A stretch of DNA of 30,862 nucleotides from Candidatus Fermentibacterota bacterium (GTDB lineage: Bacteria > JAFGKV01). A program made the position numbers and the translations under genes. Under the pieces are notes generated by a model that was not told the DNA's origin, did not search any database, and saw only the letters and a program-made list of their open reading frames with translations. The stretch is taken from NCBI GenBank assembly GCA_016928395.1, contig JAFGKV010000112.1, positions 1 to 30,862 on the forward strand. Reading direction: 5' to 3'. Positions within the stretch are counted from its first letter, which is position 1. Every line of letters starts with the position of its first letter. Shown here in pieces: positions 16,910-25,646 of the stretch.

Positions 16910-19132
16910 TCATTCAGCGGTGATCCCCGACCCGACTGCGGCCAAGGAGATCCTAGCGGGAATCCCTTTGACCGGAACTGGTTCGCCGTCTACGCGAAGA
17001 TCAGTGATCACTCCTTCGGCAAGCTCTATGTCCACCCTTCGACCCATCATGCGGGCATCCTGGACCCGTAGGAACTCCAGCTTCAGCGGTAGCGGAGCGA
17101 TGACGAGATCGCCGGCGACCGTGGGCTGGAGGCCTGCCGCGTGTTTCATGATCAGGTCGACCACCCATGAGTGCTGGTAGTCATCGATCCCCCGGTACAG
17201 TGACGGCGCGCCGGTCATGGGGTTGTAGTGCTCGAAGGAACAAGGCCTTTGCGCATCGCCTCCCCTGAACAGCACCATCAGGGCCCGCATGAAGGCCTCG
17301 GCCGCCCGGGGAAGCAGCTCGGGGTCGTGCCATGCCTGGTGAGCAATGGCATCCACAATGTGGGAGTTGGTCATGGGCCAGGTCCGTCCATTCCACGGAC
17401 AGTTCCTCCGCCGGCCTTTCCATCGCGCCGAGGCATCGAATTGGGCATCGTCAAACGCCAGTGACGGGAAGGGGTAGTGTGTCCAGAACTTCGCCGGATC
17501 GAAAAGATGATCCAGCGCTCGTCGGTGCTCAGGGCCGGGAATGTCCGTCATGAACGGGTAGAAACAGGTAAGAGCATCCACACCGGTTCGATTCCCCGTG
17601 GCAGGATTCACGTCGTGAAACATGGCTGCTGCCGGGTCCCACATTCTCTGCAAAATCGCGTCGCGTATGCGGTGCGCGGTCTCACACCATCGGGCTGCCT
17701 CGCCTGTCCTGCCCAGCATGGATCCCATCCACTCCAAAGCTCGGTAGAGCCGGTATGCGTAGACGGTGGCGTCTACCCCCTTAAGGTCGAACCGCCGTCC
17801 CCAATGCTGGCAATCGGCCTCAGGATCCACGGCCAGGTACCGGCTGGAGTACTCCTGGCCCGTCTCGTAATGGTTCTCGATAGTGTAGAGGCCGCATTCG
17901 CCACGATCCCGTGCTTCGGTGAGCCAACGGGCGTAGCGGACCAAGGCATCGTAGGCATGGGCTGTCAAGTCCAAATCGGGATGGACCGCCAGCAGATCAC
18001 GCACGGCGCCGCCCCAGTCTGCATGGTAGAAGGACTCCGGCACGGGGCCCTCCACATCGAGAATCCCGGCGAATCTGCCATTGTGCTCCTGGGCATCGAG
18101 GAAGATGCGCAGCTCGTCGAACGCAGTATCGGGGAGATGCATCCACCGGGTCTCACGGATGTGAGCAGGAGCGCTGTACGTGATGGCCCGGCGGAAGTAG
18201 CCTTGCCCCTCGCATACCACAGGCCGGTTCAGCATCCCGGCGCCGGGAGCCTGCGTACACAGCCGAAGCCCGCTCCACCGGTACCAGTAGTAGGTCCTGA
18301 GATGCTCGCTGGAGCTGTCGAACCTAGGAATTCCTGCCAGGTACTCCTCCCAGGTGCCAAGGCTCTCGTCCACGACATGGGTGCCCCCTGCCACGCATCG
18401 CCTCGCCTCCTCGGCCGCCAGGACCGGGTCCGCAGCCAAGGTCATACTCACCGTGGCCACCGTTGAGGTCGTGCCGGATACTGAGAGCCGCATCCGGAGG
18501 CCTGCATGCCAGAACCCTCCTGCCCCGGCCGCGACCTCCCCCTCCATTGAAGATCGCACCTCCCACAGCGCGCAATGCCTCCAATCCGGGATCGCCATGC
18601 CTGATTCCGAAAGCACGACCGCAGGCTGAACGCCACCCGGCCCCGCCGCGAGGGCTAGCCAGACCGTATCTGCTCCGTCGACCAAAGCGTCCAGCCGCCG
18701 CGGGATCGCAATGCACCCGTCAAGGAGGCGAAGGGCCCCTTCTTCCGGCTGAACCGTCCACGCGGCGAGATCAATGTCCAAGGCTCTATCGCACTCCAAC
18801 CGCAGCTCACTGACCAGCGATCCCGTGGGCAGGACGCTCTTTCGCTCTGTGATCCGAATGCCCCCGGGCGACTGGTACTCGACGATGACGTAGGCGGGAT
18901 TCCATCGGCGCTTCACCAGCGAAAGCTCAATGGGTTCACCACCCAGATCCAGCAGATCCATGGTAAAGAGCGGGCCTATCTGATGCCGGTAGAACTGCCC
19001 GGGATCCCAGAATCCACCCCTGGCGAGTGCCGCGGGGAACGATGGCGCCCACATGACGGGGCCGGCCCCGCCCATACACCACTTGTCACTTCGCGACAGG
19101 CTCTGGATGATACCACGTTCGAAACTGCCCAC
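16910..19132 (-). CDS. MGH1/GH63-like glycoside hydrolase
   Basis: A 740-residue protein with no signal peptide, so probably cytosolic. The N-terminal half (about 1-260) looks like a beta-sandwich. The C-terminal half is an (alpha/alpha)6-barrel type with PESFYHADWGGAV, ENHYETGQEYSSRY, GVDATVYAYRLYRALEWM, TGVDALTCFYPF and CPWNGRTWPMTNSH (577-590), resembling the mannosylglycerate hydrolase/GH63 catalytic domain, in which Asp and Glu residues act as catalysts. Substrate unknown; alpha-glucosyl or alpha-mannosyl oligosaccharides or compatible solutes are candidates. I chose GTG 19132 because GGGAGG lies 6 nt before it. GTG 19165 has no such site. First gene of the envelope/carbohydrate operon. 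Confidence 0.8.
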   Translation of the reverse strand: MGSFERGIIQSLSRSDKWCMGGAGPVMWAPSFPAALARGGFWDPGQFYRHQIGPLFTMDLLDLGGEPIELSLVKRRWNPAYVIVEYQSPGGIRITERKSVLPTGSLVSELRLECDRALDIDLAAWTVQPEEGALRLLDGCIAIPRRLDALVDGADTVWLALAAGPGGVQPAVVLSESGMAIPDWRHCALWEVRSSMEGEVAAGAGGFWHAGLRMRLSVSGTTSTVATVSMTLAADPVLAAEEARRCVAGGTHVVDESLGTWEEYLAGIPRFDSSSEHLRTYYWYRWSGLRLCTQAPGAGMLNRPVVCEGQGYFRRAITYSAPAHIRETRWMHLPDTAFDELRIFLDAQEHNGRFAGILDVEGPVPESFYHADWGGAVRDLLAVHPDLDLTAHAYDALVRYARWLTEARDRGECGLYTIENHYETGQEYSSRYLAVDPEADCQHWGRRFDLKGVDATVYAYRLYRALEWMGSMLGRTGEAARWCETAHRIRDAILQRMWDPAAAMFHDVNPATGNRTGVDALTCFYPFMTDIPGPEHRRALDHLFDPAKFWTHYPFPSLAFDDAQFDASARWKGRRRNCPWNGRTWPMTNSHIVDAIAHQAWHDPELLPRAAEAFMRALMVLFRGGDAQRPCSFEHYNPMTGAPSLYRGIDDYQHSWVVDLIMKHAAGLQPTVAGDLVIAPLPLKLEFLRVQDARMMGRRVDIELAEGVITDLRVDGEPVPVKGIPARISLAAVGSGITAE

Positions 19133-19444
19133 GTGACGCCTCCCATCGATACGCCGATCCGACACCGGCCTGTGGAATCGATCGAGAAACGTATGGTCCT
19201 CCTGCCCTCCTGCGCAATGCCCGTACGTGTCGCATGCCTGTGGTTGACGGTTCGCAGTCGGCCCCCGGCCTCCCCTTTCTTCCTTTCTTCTTCACCCCTT
19301 TGCCGTTTCGGATTTCTCTTGCTGGCTGTTCAAGGCTATACCGCGGCAAAGTGAACCTTCCGTCGAGTCTCTGCGCTCAACGGGTGCGGAGGCTGAAGAA
19401 GGGCACGGAGCTCTTCAGGCCCCGCCGCCGAAAGGAGGACGCCG
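19133..19444. other. Divergent promoter region, glycoside hydrolase and tonB-like gene
   Basis: About 310 bases between divergent starts. It contains a strong polypyrimidine tract at about 19268-19307 (CCTCCCCTTTCTTCCTTTCTT), and a TATACC 6-mer near 19336 that could be a -10 for the plus-strand gene, with no clear -35. AAAGGAGG at 19433-19440 is the tonB-like gene's ribosome binding site. No gene seen. Confidence 0.5.
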
Positions 19445-20086
19445 ATGTGGAAAACCGCCTTGCTCCCCGCGCTCCGTGATCGCCGCGCTGCCCACGACGC
19501 CGCAAAGAAGGCATTCCTTCTCGCCGTGCTTGTGCACCTCTTCGCGCTGGTCTCGGTGCCCGCGTACACAGTGCGCATCCGTGTCATGGCGCCCCGAGAG
19601 ATCGAGCCCATAGAACTTCCTGCCGAGATCACCATTCCCAAGAAGGAACCCATCTCGTTGCCGAGGCCGGCGGTCCCCATCGAGGCCGAAGAAGACGAGG
19701 ATATCCCCGACGATGTCACCATCGCTCAGACCACTCTCGATATCACCACCGCCGCCTATGCCCCCACCGAACCTCCGCCCCAACTCCCCGAGTTCGGGGC
19801 TTTTGTAGCCTTCGATTCCGAGCCCGAGTTCATCCGCAACGTAGCGCCCGAGTACTCTGATTTCGCCAAGAAGGCGGGAATCGAAGGGCTGGTGGTCGCG
19901 AAACTCCTGGTGGGCGCCGATGGCAAAGTCTACGATGTGCGTATCATGAGCGGCCCCGAGATCCTGTACCCCGCGGTTAGGACCGCGGCCATGGCATCGC
20001 TCTTCTCACCGGCGATGCAGCGGGACAAGCCCGTGGCGGTATGGGTTGCCGTACACTACCGGTTCAGCCTTCGGGATGCCCGCTGA
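19445..20086 (+). CDS. TonB-like energy transducer
   Basis: A 213-residue protein with the three-part TonB layout: a short cytoplasmic N-terminus, one membrane segment (about 23-42, AFLLAVLVHLFALVSVPA), a Pro/Glu-rich periplasmic linker (about 50-115), and a C-terminal domain with PEYSDFAKKAGIEGLVVAKLLVGADG-type pattern through VWVAVHYRFSL. TonB couples inner-membrane proton flow to outer-membrane receptors. No exbB, exbD or TonB-dependent receptor is in the window, so it is an orphan here. AAAGGAGG lies 6 nt upstream of the ATG. Some proteins with this C-terminal domain serve other envelope roles. Confidence 0.88.
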   Translation: MWKTALLPALRDRRAAHDAAKKAFLLAVLVHLFALVSVPAYTVRIRVMAPREIEPIELPAEITIPKKEPISLPRPAVPIEAEEDEDIPDDVTIAQTTLDITTAAYAPTEPPPQLPEFGAFVAFDSEPEFIRNVAPEYSDFAKKAGIEGLVVAKLLVGADGKVYDVRIMSGPEILYPAVRTAAMASLFSPAMQRDKPVAVWVAVHYRFSLRDAR

Positions 20087-20098
20087 TCCGTCAAGACA

Positions 20099-20124
20099 CA
20101 CGGCGGGGGCGTGCCCCCGCCGTG
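20099..20124. terminator. Perfect 12-bp hairpin between convergent genes
   Basis: CACGGCGGGGGC-GT-GCCCCCGCCGTG is a perfect inverted repeat, 12 nt after the tonB-like stop and 9 nt before the subtilase stop. Position fits a shared bidirectional terminator. There is no U-tract on either side, so it is not a classic intrinsic terminator. Confidence 0.6.
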
Positions 20125-20133
20125 ACCGTGTTC

Positions 20134-23100
20134 CTACCGGATCAACACCACGCGGATTTCCAGCGGCGCGCCGGCCAGCCGGGCGCAGTATACCCCGGAG
20201 CCCACGGGGCGGCCCAAGTCATCGGTGCCAGCCCATTCGTACGACCCGTCGGATCCCGGAGCCGCTATCGTCGTCACCAGCCGGCCGGCCAAATCATACA
20301 GGCGGAGGCCCGCAGTCTCGCACCCGGGTGAAGCCCGGAATATCACTGATCCCCGCGACGGGTTCGGATGGGCTACGAGCCGGGGTCGCTCCGGGAGAGG
20401 TTGGCTTCCCGTCGCGGAGCCTGCCCGGGTATCGATGTACACATCGTCCAGGTAGACTCCGACATCCTGCCCCGATTCATCGCTCACCAGCCGGAACCTG
20501 ATGAGCACTGAGTCGCAGCCCTCGCCGACAAACTCGCCCAACGTCGCCTCAAAGCGCGTCCAGGCCATCTGCCGACCCGTCAATGACAGGAGAGCGCGCC
20601 ACTCCTCTCCGTCGCGGCTCGCCTCCACGTGACAGAAATCGTGGCCATCCTCCAGGCCATACTTGACCCAGAAGCTGACCCTGCCCGCCGTCGCTGAGGA
20701 AAGGTCAAGACCGGGCATGAGGGTCAGGCTGTTGGAGGCGTTGTTGGGATAAGGCCCGGAGGGGCTGTCGGTCACGATCCACTGCCCCGAATACGCCGAC
20801 CCTCCGCTGATCAATGCCCAGTCATCGCCGGGATCCCAGACATCCAAACCGTTCTCGAAATCATCAAGGCCGTATACATAGCGTAAGGTCTCTGATGCAC
20901 CGGTATTGGGCATGGCTGCCGTGTCCGTGACGGTGCAGAAGTAATGGACCGTATCACCCAAGACTCCGACCTGCCCCAGCGCTCCGCCGAATAGCCCGTC
21001 CCGACCGACCCACTCCTCGAAGGAAAGGGCCAGCTGACCCTCGATATCGCCGGCCATGTAGCGGATGAGACCGCTCTCAGTGTCTAGGCCGAGATTGTCG
21101 CTGGCCATGACCGCAACCGGTCGGGACGAATCGACGAAGATGGTTGACGCGAGCTGAGTGGGAAGGCCCACCACTGGCGGTACGTGATCGGGACCGACAT
21201 GAAACTCGAACACTCCAACTGCCGGCAGCGACCAGGAATACGCCGGGCACCGGGCCTCCAGCGTGTACCGGATATCGGCGGGCTGGCCGGGGGCTGGAAT
21301 CTGTGCGACAAAAGACCCGGCGCCCAGTTCAGTCATGAGAACTTCGGTGAAGCCCGCCTCGTCTGCCTCCCACAGGAGCCACAACGAATCGGGGGTGCCG
21401 GGCCCGTGCATGAGAGCGGAGACGTTCAGCGGAGCGTCCATCGCTTCGATGTCTCCCAGCGGCTCGTGAATGATGGGACCGAGCATATCCAGCACCCGCC
21501 CCATGAGGGTGGTGCGGACGCCGGTATAGTCAACCGGATCCAGCACCTGGCCGGAGGCGATCGCCTCAAAACCGAATGCCGTGTACAGGGAACGGTGTTG
21601 CCCGAAAAACCGTACAGCGCCGCACTCGCCCGGAGTGTATCTGAACACCGGCCAGGCCCCCGGCAACGGACTGATGACGCTGGGGTACTGGTTCGCTGGT
21701 TCACGGCCCGGCTGGTAGACGGAGAAACTCAAGCCATGCCCGATGGGGTCACCCGGCACACCCGTGACCGAGCCACCTGATGCAACATCGGCCACATAGG
21801 AAGCGCCCAGATATGTCTGGTACCACGCGACAGCCTCGGGTGAAGTGTTCTGGCTTGACGGATCACACAGGTCCCACCCGATGTCCTGCCCGCTCAGGTA
21901 GAGAGAACCCCCGGCGTCGAGATAGGCGGCCAATGATGCCCTATCCTCAGGGGTGAGGCTGGGGAACGCCCATTCGCAGGCCCATATCACCAGCGGGAAC
22001 CCGCTGAGTAACTCGGCGCCTGGAACACCCGATACGCTGTAGTCCCAACGGAGCACCGGTATGTTCAAGGAATCCAGAACCGTCAGGTAGTACTCCTCAA
22101 CGTTCACCGAGCCATCATCATCGTCCACCAACAGAATCGGCGACAGCCCCACCGCAACGGACAGGGTATCCCGCCAACAGAAGCCCCCACTGGCCTGATA
22201 GGTCAAGAGTAAGTCCACGGTCTGGGACGGCGCGCATGGGTCCACCAGGAAACTCAACGGCGTGGAGCACGTTTGTGTGGTGTCAGCAGGGACATCCCCC
22301 TCATCGGACACGCCCTGCACGATGACGATGCCCGGCGCATCGGCACTCAAAGTCACCGTGGTCCCATAGGCGGGACTGACCGTGTAGTTGCGGTAGGTCA
22401 CGACGATATGCCCGGTCTCGCCGGGCAGAATCCACCCGTCTCCATTGCCACCGGGAAGCGGGTCTGTCACGCTCCATCCAACTGTCTCCAGGTAGGGCTG
22501 CTCGACGAGATCCGTCTCGGTCACGGCCCGGTAGGCATTGATCCGCCCCGTTCCCAGCAGACCCTCAAACCCGGGATTGATGGCATCGATAGTGTCGGCC
22601 GTCAACACCAGGCGCCGGGCAAGCTCGAAGGGCGTCAGCCCCGGGTAGCCGGCCTTGATGAGCCCGGCGAGGCCTGCGGCCATGGGCGAGGCCAAAGAGC
22701 TGCCACTGGCCGAGCCATAGCCTCCTGGGCTGGTGCTGAGAATCCCGACGCCTGGGGCGGAGACATCTACGGTCCGCCCCCAGGTCGCGCTGGGGTTTCG
22801 CCGGTCGTTACGGTCAACCCAGGTGACGCTGACGGTATTGCGGTAGGCGGAGGGGTAGTGAGGATCGCCTACGGGGTCATTGCCTGCTGCGGCAATCACC
22901 AGGCTCCCCAGCCCGGTAGCATAGTCGATCACTTCTTGATTGTACTGGCTCGGTACCCCGTATGACCCCCAGCTGCAGTTGATGACGTCAGCGCCGGTAT
23001 CCGCGGCGTAGACGATGCCAGAATAGCCCCTGGCCACCGAACCGGGGGTGGCATCGTAGCTGGCCTTGACCGGAAGATACGAGCAGTTCCATGATACGGA

Positions 23101-23883
23101 CGCCACGCCCAGGGCATTATCGGTGACCGCCGCAGCTACACCAGCGACCAGCGTCCCATGGGACCACCATCCCTCGGCGTCGGGGGGACACGGGCTTGGG
23201 TCAGGATCATCGTGTGCAACATCGAAGCCGTGGACGTCATCGACGTATCCGTTGCCGTCATCGTCCACTCCGGGAAGCCCATTGGCCTCCGCTTCATTGG
23301 TATACACGTTGGCCAGCAGATCGGGATGAGTGAAATCGGTTCCATTGTCCACGATGGCAACGACGACTGCCCTGTCCCCCTGTTGCACGTCCCACGCTTC
23401 GGGAGCCCATACCTGGGGCAACGCATACTGTGCGGGATAGCTGGGGTCATTGGGCAGGGTGACCGGCCGGGGAACCTCGACGGCTTCGACATACTGAAGT
23501 GCAGGGTGCCCGGTCAACGCAGTCACGACCTGAGCCGGAGAAACGCCCGGGCCGGGGTGCAGCTGTAGAAACAGATCAAGGCGAGGGAGGTCGGCCCTGA
23601 CAGCCACATCTGGATGAAGACGTTCCACTTCTACGATCCCTGCCCTCCGAAGAGATTGATCCAGAACGGGGATGCCCGTTTCAAAGGTGCGCCCCCTCGG
23701 CAGCACCGAGGACAGCTCAGGCTCGACCTTGGCGATGACCATGACGTCATGGGCCGAGATCCCGGGCGCAGGGGAGGGAGGAATCGAAAGCCCCGGCTGG
23801 GCAGCCAGGACGAAGACGGCAAGGATGGTGATCATGAGAGTAACCTCCGGGACATGCAGGCGTGATGGGACTCGGGGATTCAT
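20134..23883 (-). CDS. Large secreted subtilisin-like (S8) protease with FlgD-like C-terminal domain
   Basis: A 1249-residue exported protease. A hydrophobic signal segment is at about 17-33. The S8 domain spans about 145-440 with catalytic Asp179 (AIVDNGTDFTHPDL), His242 (SHGTLVAGVA), oxyanion Asn335 (AAAGND) and Ser396 (GSSLASP, usually GTSMAxP). DDDGNGYVDD is a calcium-type loop. Beta domains follow: about 615-790 has a glutamine-amidotransferase-like look, and about 1010-1155 is a MAM/jelly-roll-like domain. The last 85 residues match the FlgD-Ig/sorting type (HPNPSRGSVIF, LRLYDLAGRLV, DLGRPVGSGVY), seen on secreted proteins of FCB-related phyla. Start unsure: ATG 23835 has GGAGGT 7 nt upstream, but ATG 23883 gives a signal peptide with arginines. 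Confidence 0.92.
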   Translation of the reverse strand: MNPRVPSRLHVPEVTLMITILAVFVLAAQPGLSIPPSPAPGISAHDVMVIAKVEPELSSVLPRGRTFETGIPVLDQSLRRAGIVEVERLHPDVAVRADLPRLDLFLQLHPGPGVSPAQVVTALTGHPALQYVEAVEVPRPVTLPNDPSYPAQYALPQVWAPEAWDVQQGDRAVVVAIVDNGTDFTHPDLLANVYTNEAEANGLPGVDDDGNGYVDDVHGFDVAHDDPDPSPCPPDAEGWWSHGTLVAGVAAAVTDNALGVASVSWNCSYLPVKASYDATPGSVARGYSGIVYAADTGADVINCSWGSYGVPSQYNQEVIDYATGLGSLVIAAAGNDPVGDPHYPSAYRNTVSVTWVDRNDRRNPSATWGRTVDVSAPGVGILSTSPGGYGSASGSSLASPMAAGLAGLIKAGYPGLTPFELARRLVLTADTIDAINPGFEGLLGTGRINAYRAVTETDLVEQPYLETVGWSVTDPLPGGNGDGWILPGETGHIVVTYRNYTVSPAYGTTVTLSADAPGIVIVQGVSDEGDVPADTTQTCSTPLSFLVDPCAPSQTVDLLLTYQASGGFCWRDTLSVAVGLSPILLVDDDDGSVNVEEYYLTVLDSLNIPVLRWDYSVSGVPGAELLSGFPLVIWACEWAFPSLTPEDRASLAAYLDAGGSLYLSGQDIGWDLCDPSSQNTSPEAVAWYQTYLGASYVADVASGGSVTGVPGDPIGHGLSFSVYQPGREPANQYPSVISPLPGAWPVFRYTPGECGAVRFFGQHRSLYTAFGFEAIASGQVLDPVDYTGVRTTLMGRVLDMLGPIIHEPLGDIEAMDAPLNVSALMHGPGTPDSLWLLWEADEAGFTEVLMTELGAGSFVAQIPAPGQPADIRYTLEARCPAYSWSLPAVGVFEFHVGPDHVPPVVGLPTQLASTIFVDSSRPVAVMASDNLGLDTESGLIRYMAGDIEGQLALSFEEWVGRDGLFGGALGQVGVLGDTVHYFCTVTDTAAMPNTGASETLRYVYGLDDFENGLDVWDPGDDWALISGGSAYSGQWIVTDSPSGPYPNNASNSLTLMPGLDLSSATAGRVSFWVKYGLEDGHDFCHVEASRDGEEWRALLSLTGRQMAWTRFEATLGEFVGEGCDSVLIRFRLVSDESGQDVGVYLDDVYIDTRAGSATGSQPLPERPRLVAHPNPSRGSVIFRASPGCETAGLRLYDLAGRLVTTIAAPGSDGSYEWAGTDDLGRPVGSGVYCARLAGAPLEIRVVLIR

Positions 23884-24200
23884 GCGGCCCTTTGAGGCTA
23901 TGTGCTCGATGGGGGAAATGCAAGGATTGATATCCCCCGCGATGGTTGACTACCCGCGGGGCGGTGGATGGGTCAAAACCCAGGGAGCAACACGGAACGA
24001 TCAGTCTCCCCACCGGCACGAGGTCGCCTCGGTCTCCTGAGACGGTTCTTCCCGGCGAATCCACAAGCTCGTCAATACCTCGAGGATGGCGGGTGGACTC
24101 GCTTCGCCGGCCCTCGTCTTCGTGAGGCAGGATGCCGTGTGAATCGGTGGGCTTTGTCTGCCTGCCTTCACCCGCATAAGTTGTCCTGAAAGGAGGACTC
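23884..24200. other. Divergent leader region with serial hairpins upstream of murF
   Basis: About 317 bases between the subtilase and murF starts. Four short inverted repeats follow one another: CCCCGCG/CGCGGGG at 23935-23961 (13-nt loop), TGGGT-CAAA-ACCCA at 23969-23982, CGAGG-TCG-CCTCG at 24019-24031 and GTCTC-CT-GAGAC at 24032-24043. They could form a structured leader for murF. I see no matching riboswitch family and no clear promoter. Confidence 0.5.
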
Positions 24201-25646
24201 ATGGCCACACTTCCCATGAGAACTGACTGCCGGCTTGCTGGCAGTGCCCTGGCCCCATGGACTGAAGGCCGGTGGATCGGTGAGGCGCCCAGCGCCATCC
24301 TCGGCGTATGCCTCGACTCGCGGGCTGTTGCCCCCGGAGACCTGTTCGTTGCTCTCAGCGGCGCCACCAGCGATGGCCACCTGTTCATTCGGGATGCTGC
24401 GGCTCGCGGCGCGGCAGCGGCGCTGGTATCCTCTTCGGGTGAGGCCTCGGCTCTTCCCTGCCTGAGGGTCGCCGATACTCTTGTGGCCCTCCACGCTATC
24501 GCCAGCCATTGCCGTGCCCGGTATGACGGTCTCATGGCGGCCCTGACGGGCAGCGTCGGGAAGACCACGGTCAAGGACATGACGGCCGCTATCCTGAGCG
24601 TTCTGGGGCCGACCTTGGCCACCGAGGGCAACTTCAACAATGCCACCGGTGTGCCGTTGACCCTGCTGGCGCTGGCATCTCATCACCAGTTCGCAGTGGT
24701 GGAAATCGGCATGAGCCTCCCCGGCGAGATCAGCTCGCTGGTGCCTCTGGTACGGCCGGACATCGCCGCAGTCATTAACGTGAAGCCGGTGCACCTCCAG
24801 AACTTCACGAGCCTGGCCGACATCGCCGCCGCCAAGGCAGAGATCCTCACCGGCATCCGGCCCGGCGGCATCGCCGTGCTGAATGCCGACGATTCCCTGG
24901 TGCGAGCCATGCGCGTGCCCGACGCCGTCCGCGCGGTGTGGTTCGGTCGCGACTCCACGTCGGATCTGTGCCTTACCTCCTTCGGCTGCGTCGATGTTGA
25001 CCGGCAGCACTTCACCTTGAGATGGCGTGACCGGGAGATCGAGGTCACCCTCGGCGTACCGGGGGATCACAATCGGTTCAATGCCGCAGCCGCGGCCGCC
25101 ATCGCGTTGGCGGCCGGGGCCGGGCCAGACGACGTTGCCGCAGGCTTGTCTCAATTCACACCAAGCCCGATGCGGTCGCGCCTCGTCCATCTGACCGACG
25201 GCAGCATTCTTCTGGAAGATTGCTACAATGCCTCACCCGACGCCTTCGCGGCGGCCCTCCACACCATCGTACACCTGCCTGTGGAAGGCCGCCGTGTAGT
25301 GGTCATGGGCGACATGCGGGAGCTTGGGGATGCCGCCGAGGTCTTCCACCGTGAGGTCGGGGCCCGGGCGGCCGTCGCCGGCATCGCGGAGCTGCTGGCC
25401 TATGGCCCCCTGGCCGAGGCTGCCGTGCGAGAGTTCCAACGGGCATCACCGGGTGGCACGGGCTACTACTGCACCACCAGTGAGGAACTGGTACAACACC
25501 TGCTGGCGAGTCATAGACCGGGTGACATCATCCTCATCAAGGGTTCCCGCGCCATGGCGCTGGAGCGGGTCAGCGCTGCATTGCTGGCGCAGTTCCCGCC
25601 CCGCGCGCAGCCCGGCCCGTCCGCATCGCCGAACCCGAGTTCCTGA
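24201..25646 (+). CDS. murF: UDP-N-acetylmuramoyl-tripeptide--D-alanyl-D-alanine ligase
   Basis: A 481-residue cytosolic Mur ligase that adds D-Ala-D-Ala to the peptidoglycan precursor using ATP. Domains: N-terminal UDP-MurNAc binding (DSRAVAPGDLFVAL), central ATPase with P-loop TGSVGKTT (116-123), TEGNFNNATGVPLTLL, VVEIGMS, GDHNRFNAAAA, and C-terminal DCYNASPDAF, VVMGDMRELG, IKGSRAMALE. Complete and typical length. It has AAAGGAGG at a short spacing. It lies outside any visible division/cell-wall cluster: no mraY, murD or murE is nearby, and its next gene is an exported barrel-like protein coupled by a one-base overlap. Confidence 0.96.
   Translation: MATLPMRTDCRLAGSALAPWTEGRWIGEAPSAILGVCLDSRAVAPGDLFVALSGATSDGHLFIRDAAARGAAAALVSSSGEASALPCLRVADTLVALHAIASHCRARYDGLMAALTGSVGKTTVKDMTAAILSVLGPTLATEGNFNNATGVPLTLLALASHHQFAVVEIGMSLPGEISSLVPLVRPDIAAVINVKPVHLQNFTSLADIAAAKAEILTGIRPGGIAVLNADDSLVRAMRVPDAVRAVWFGRDSTSDLCLTSFGCVDVDRQHFTLRWRDREIEVTLGVPGDHNRFNAAAAAAIALAAGAGPDDVAAGLSQFTPSPMRSRLVHLTDGSILLEDCYNASPDAFAAALHTIVHLPVEGRRVVVMGDMRELGDAAEVFHREVGARAAVAGIAELLAYGPLAEAAVREFQRASPGGTGYYCTTSEELVQHLLASHRPGDIILIKGSRAMALERVSAALLAQFPPRAQPGPSASPNPSS

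Noticed and set aside
19086-19349. Minus-strand frame reading through the polypyrimidine tract (KKKGRKGR)
   Set aside because: Low complexity, and it overlaps the glycoside hydrolase N-terminus in another frame.
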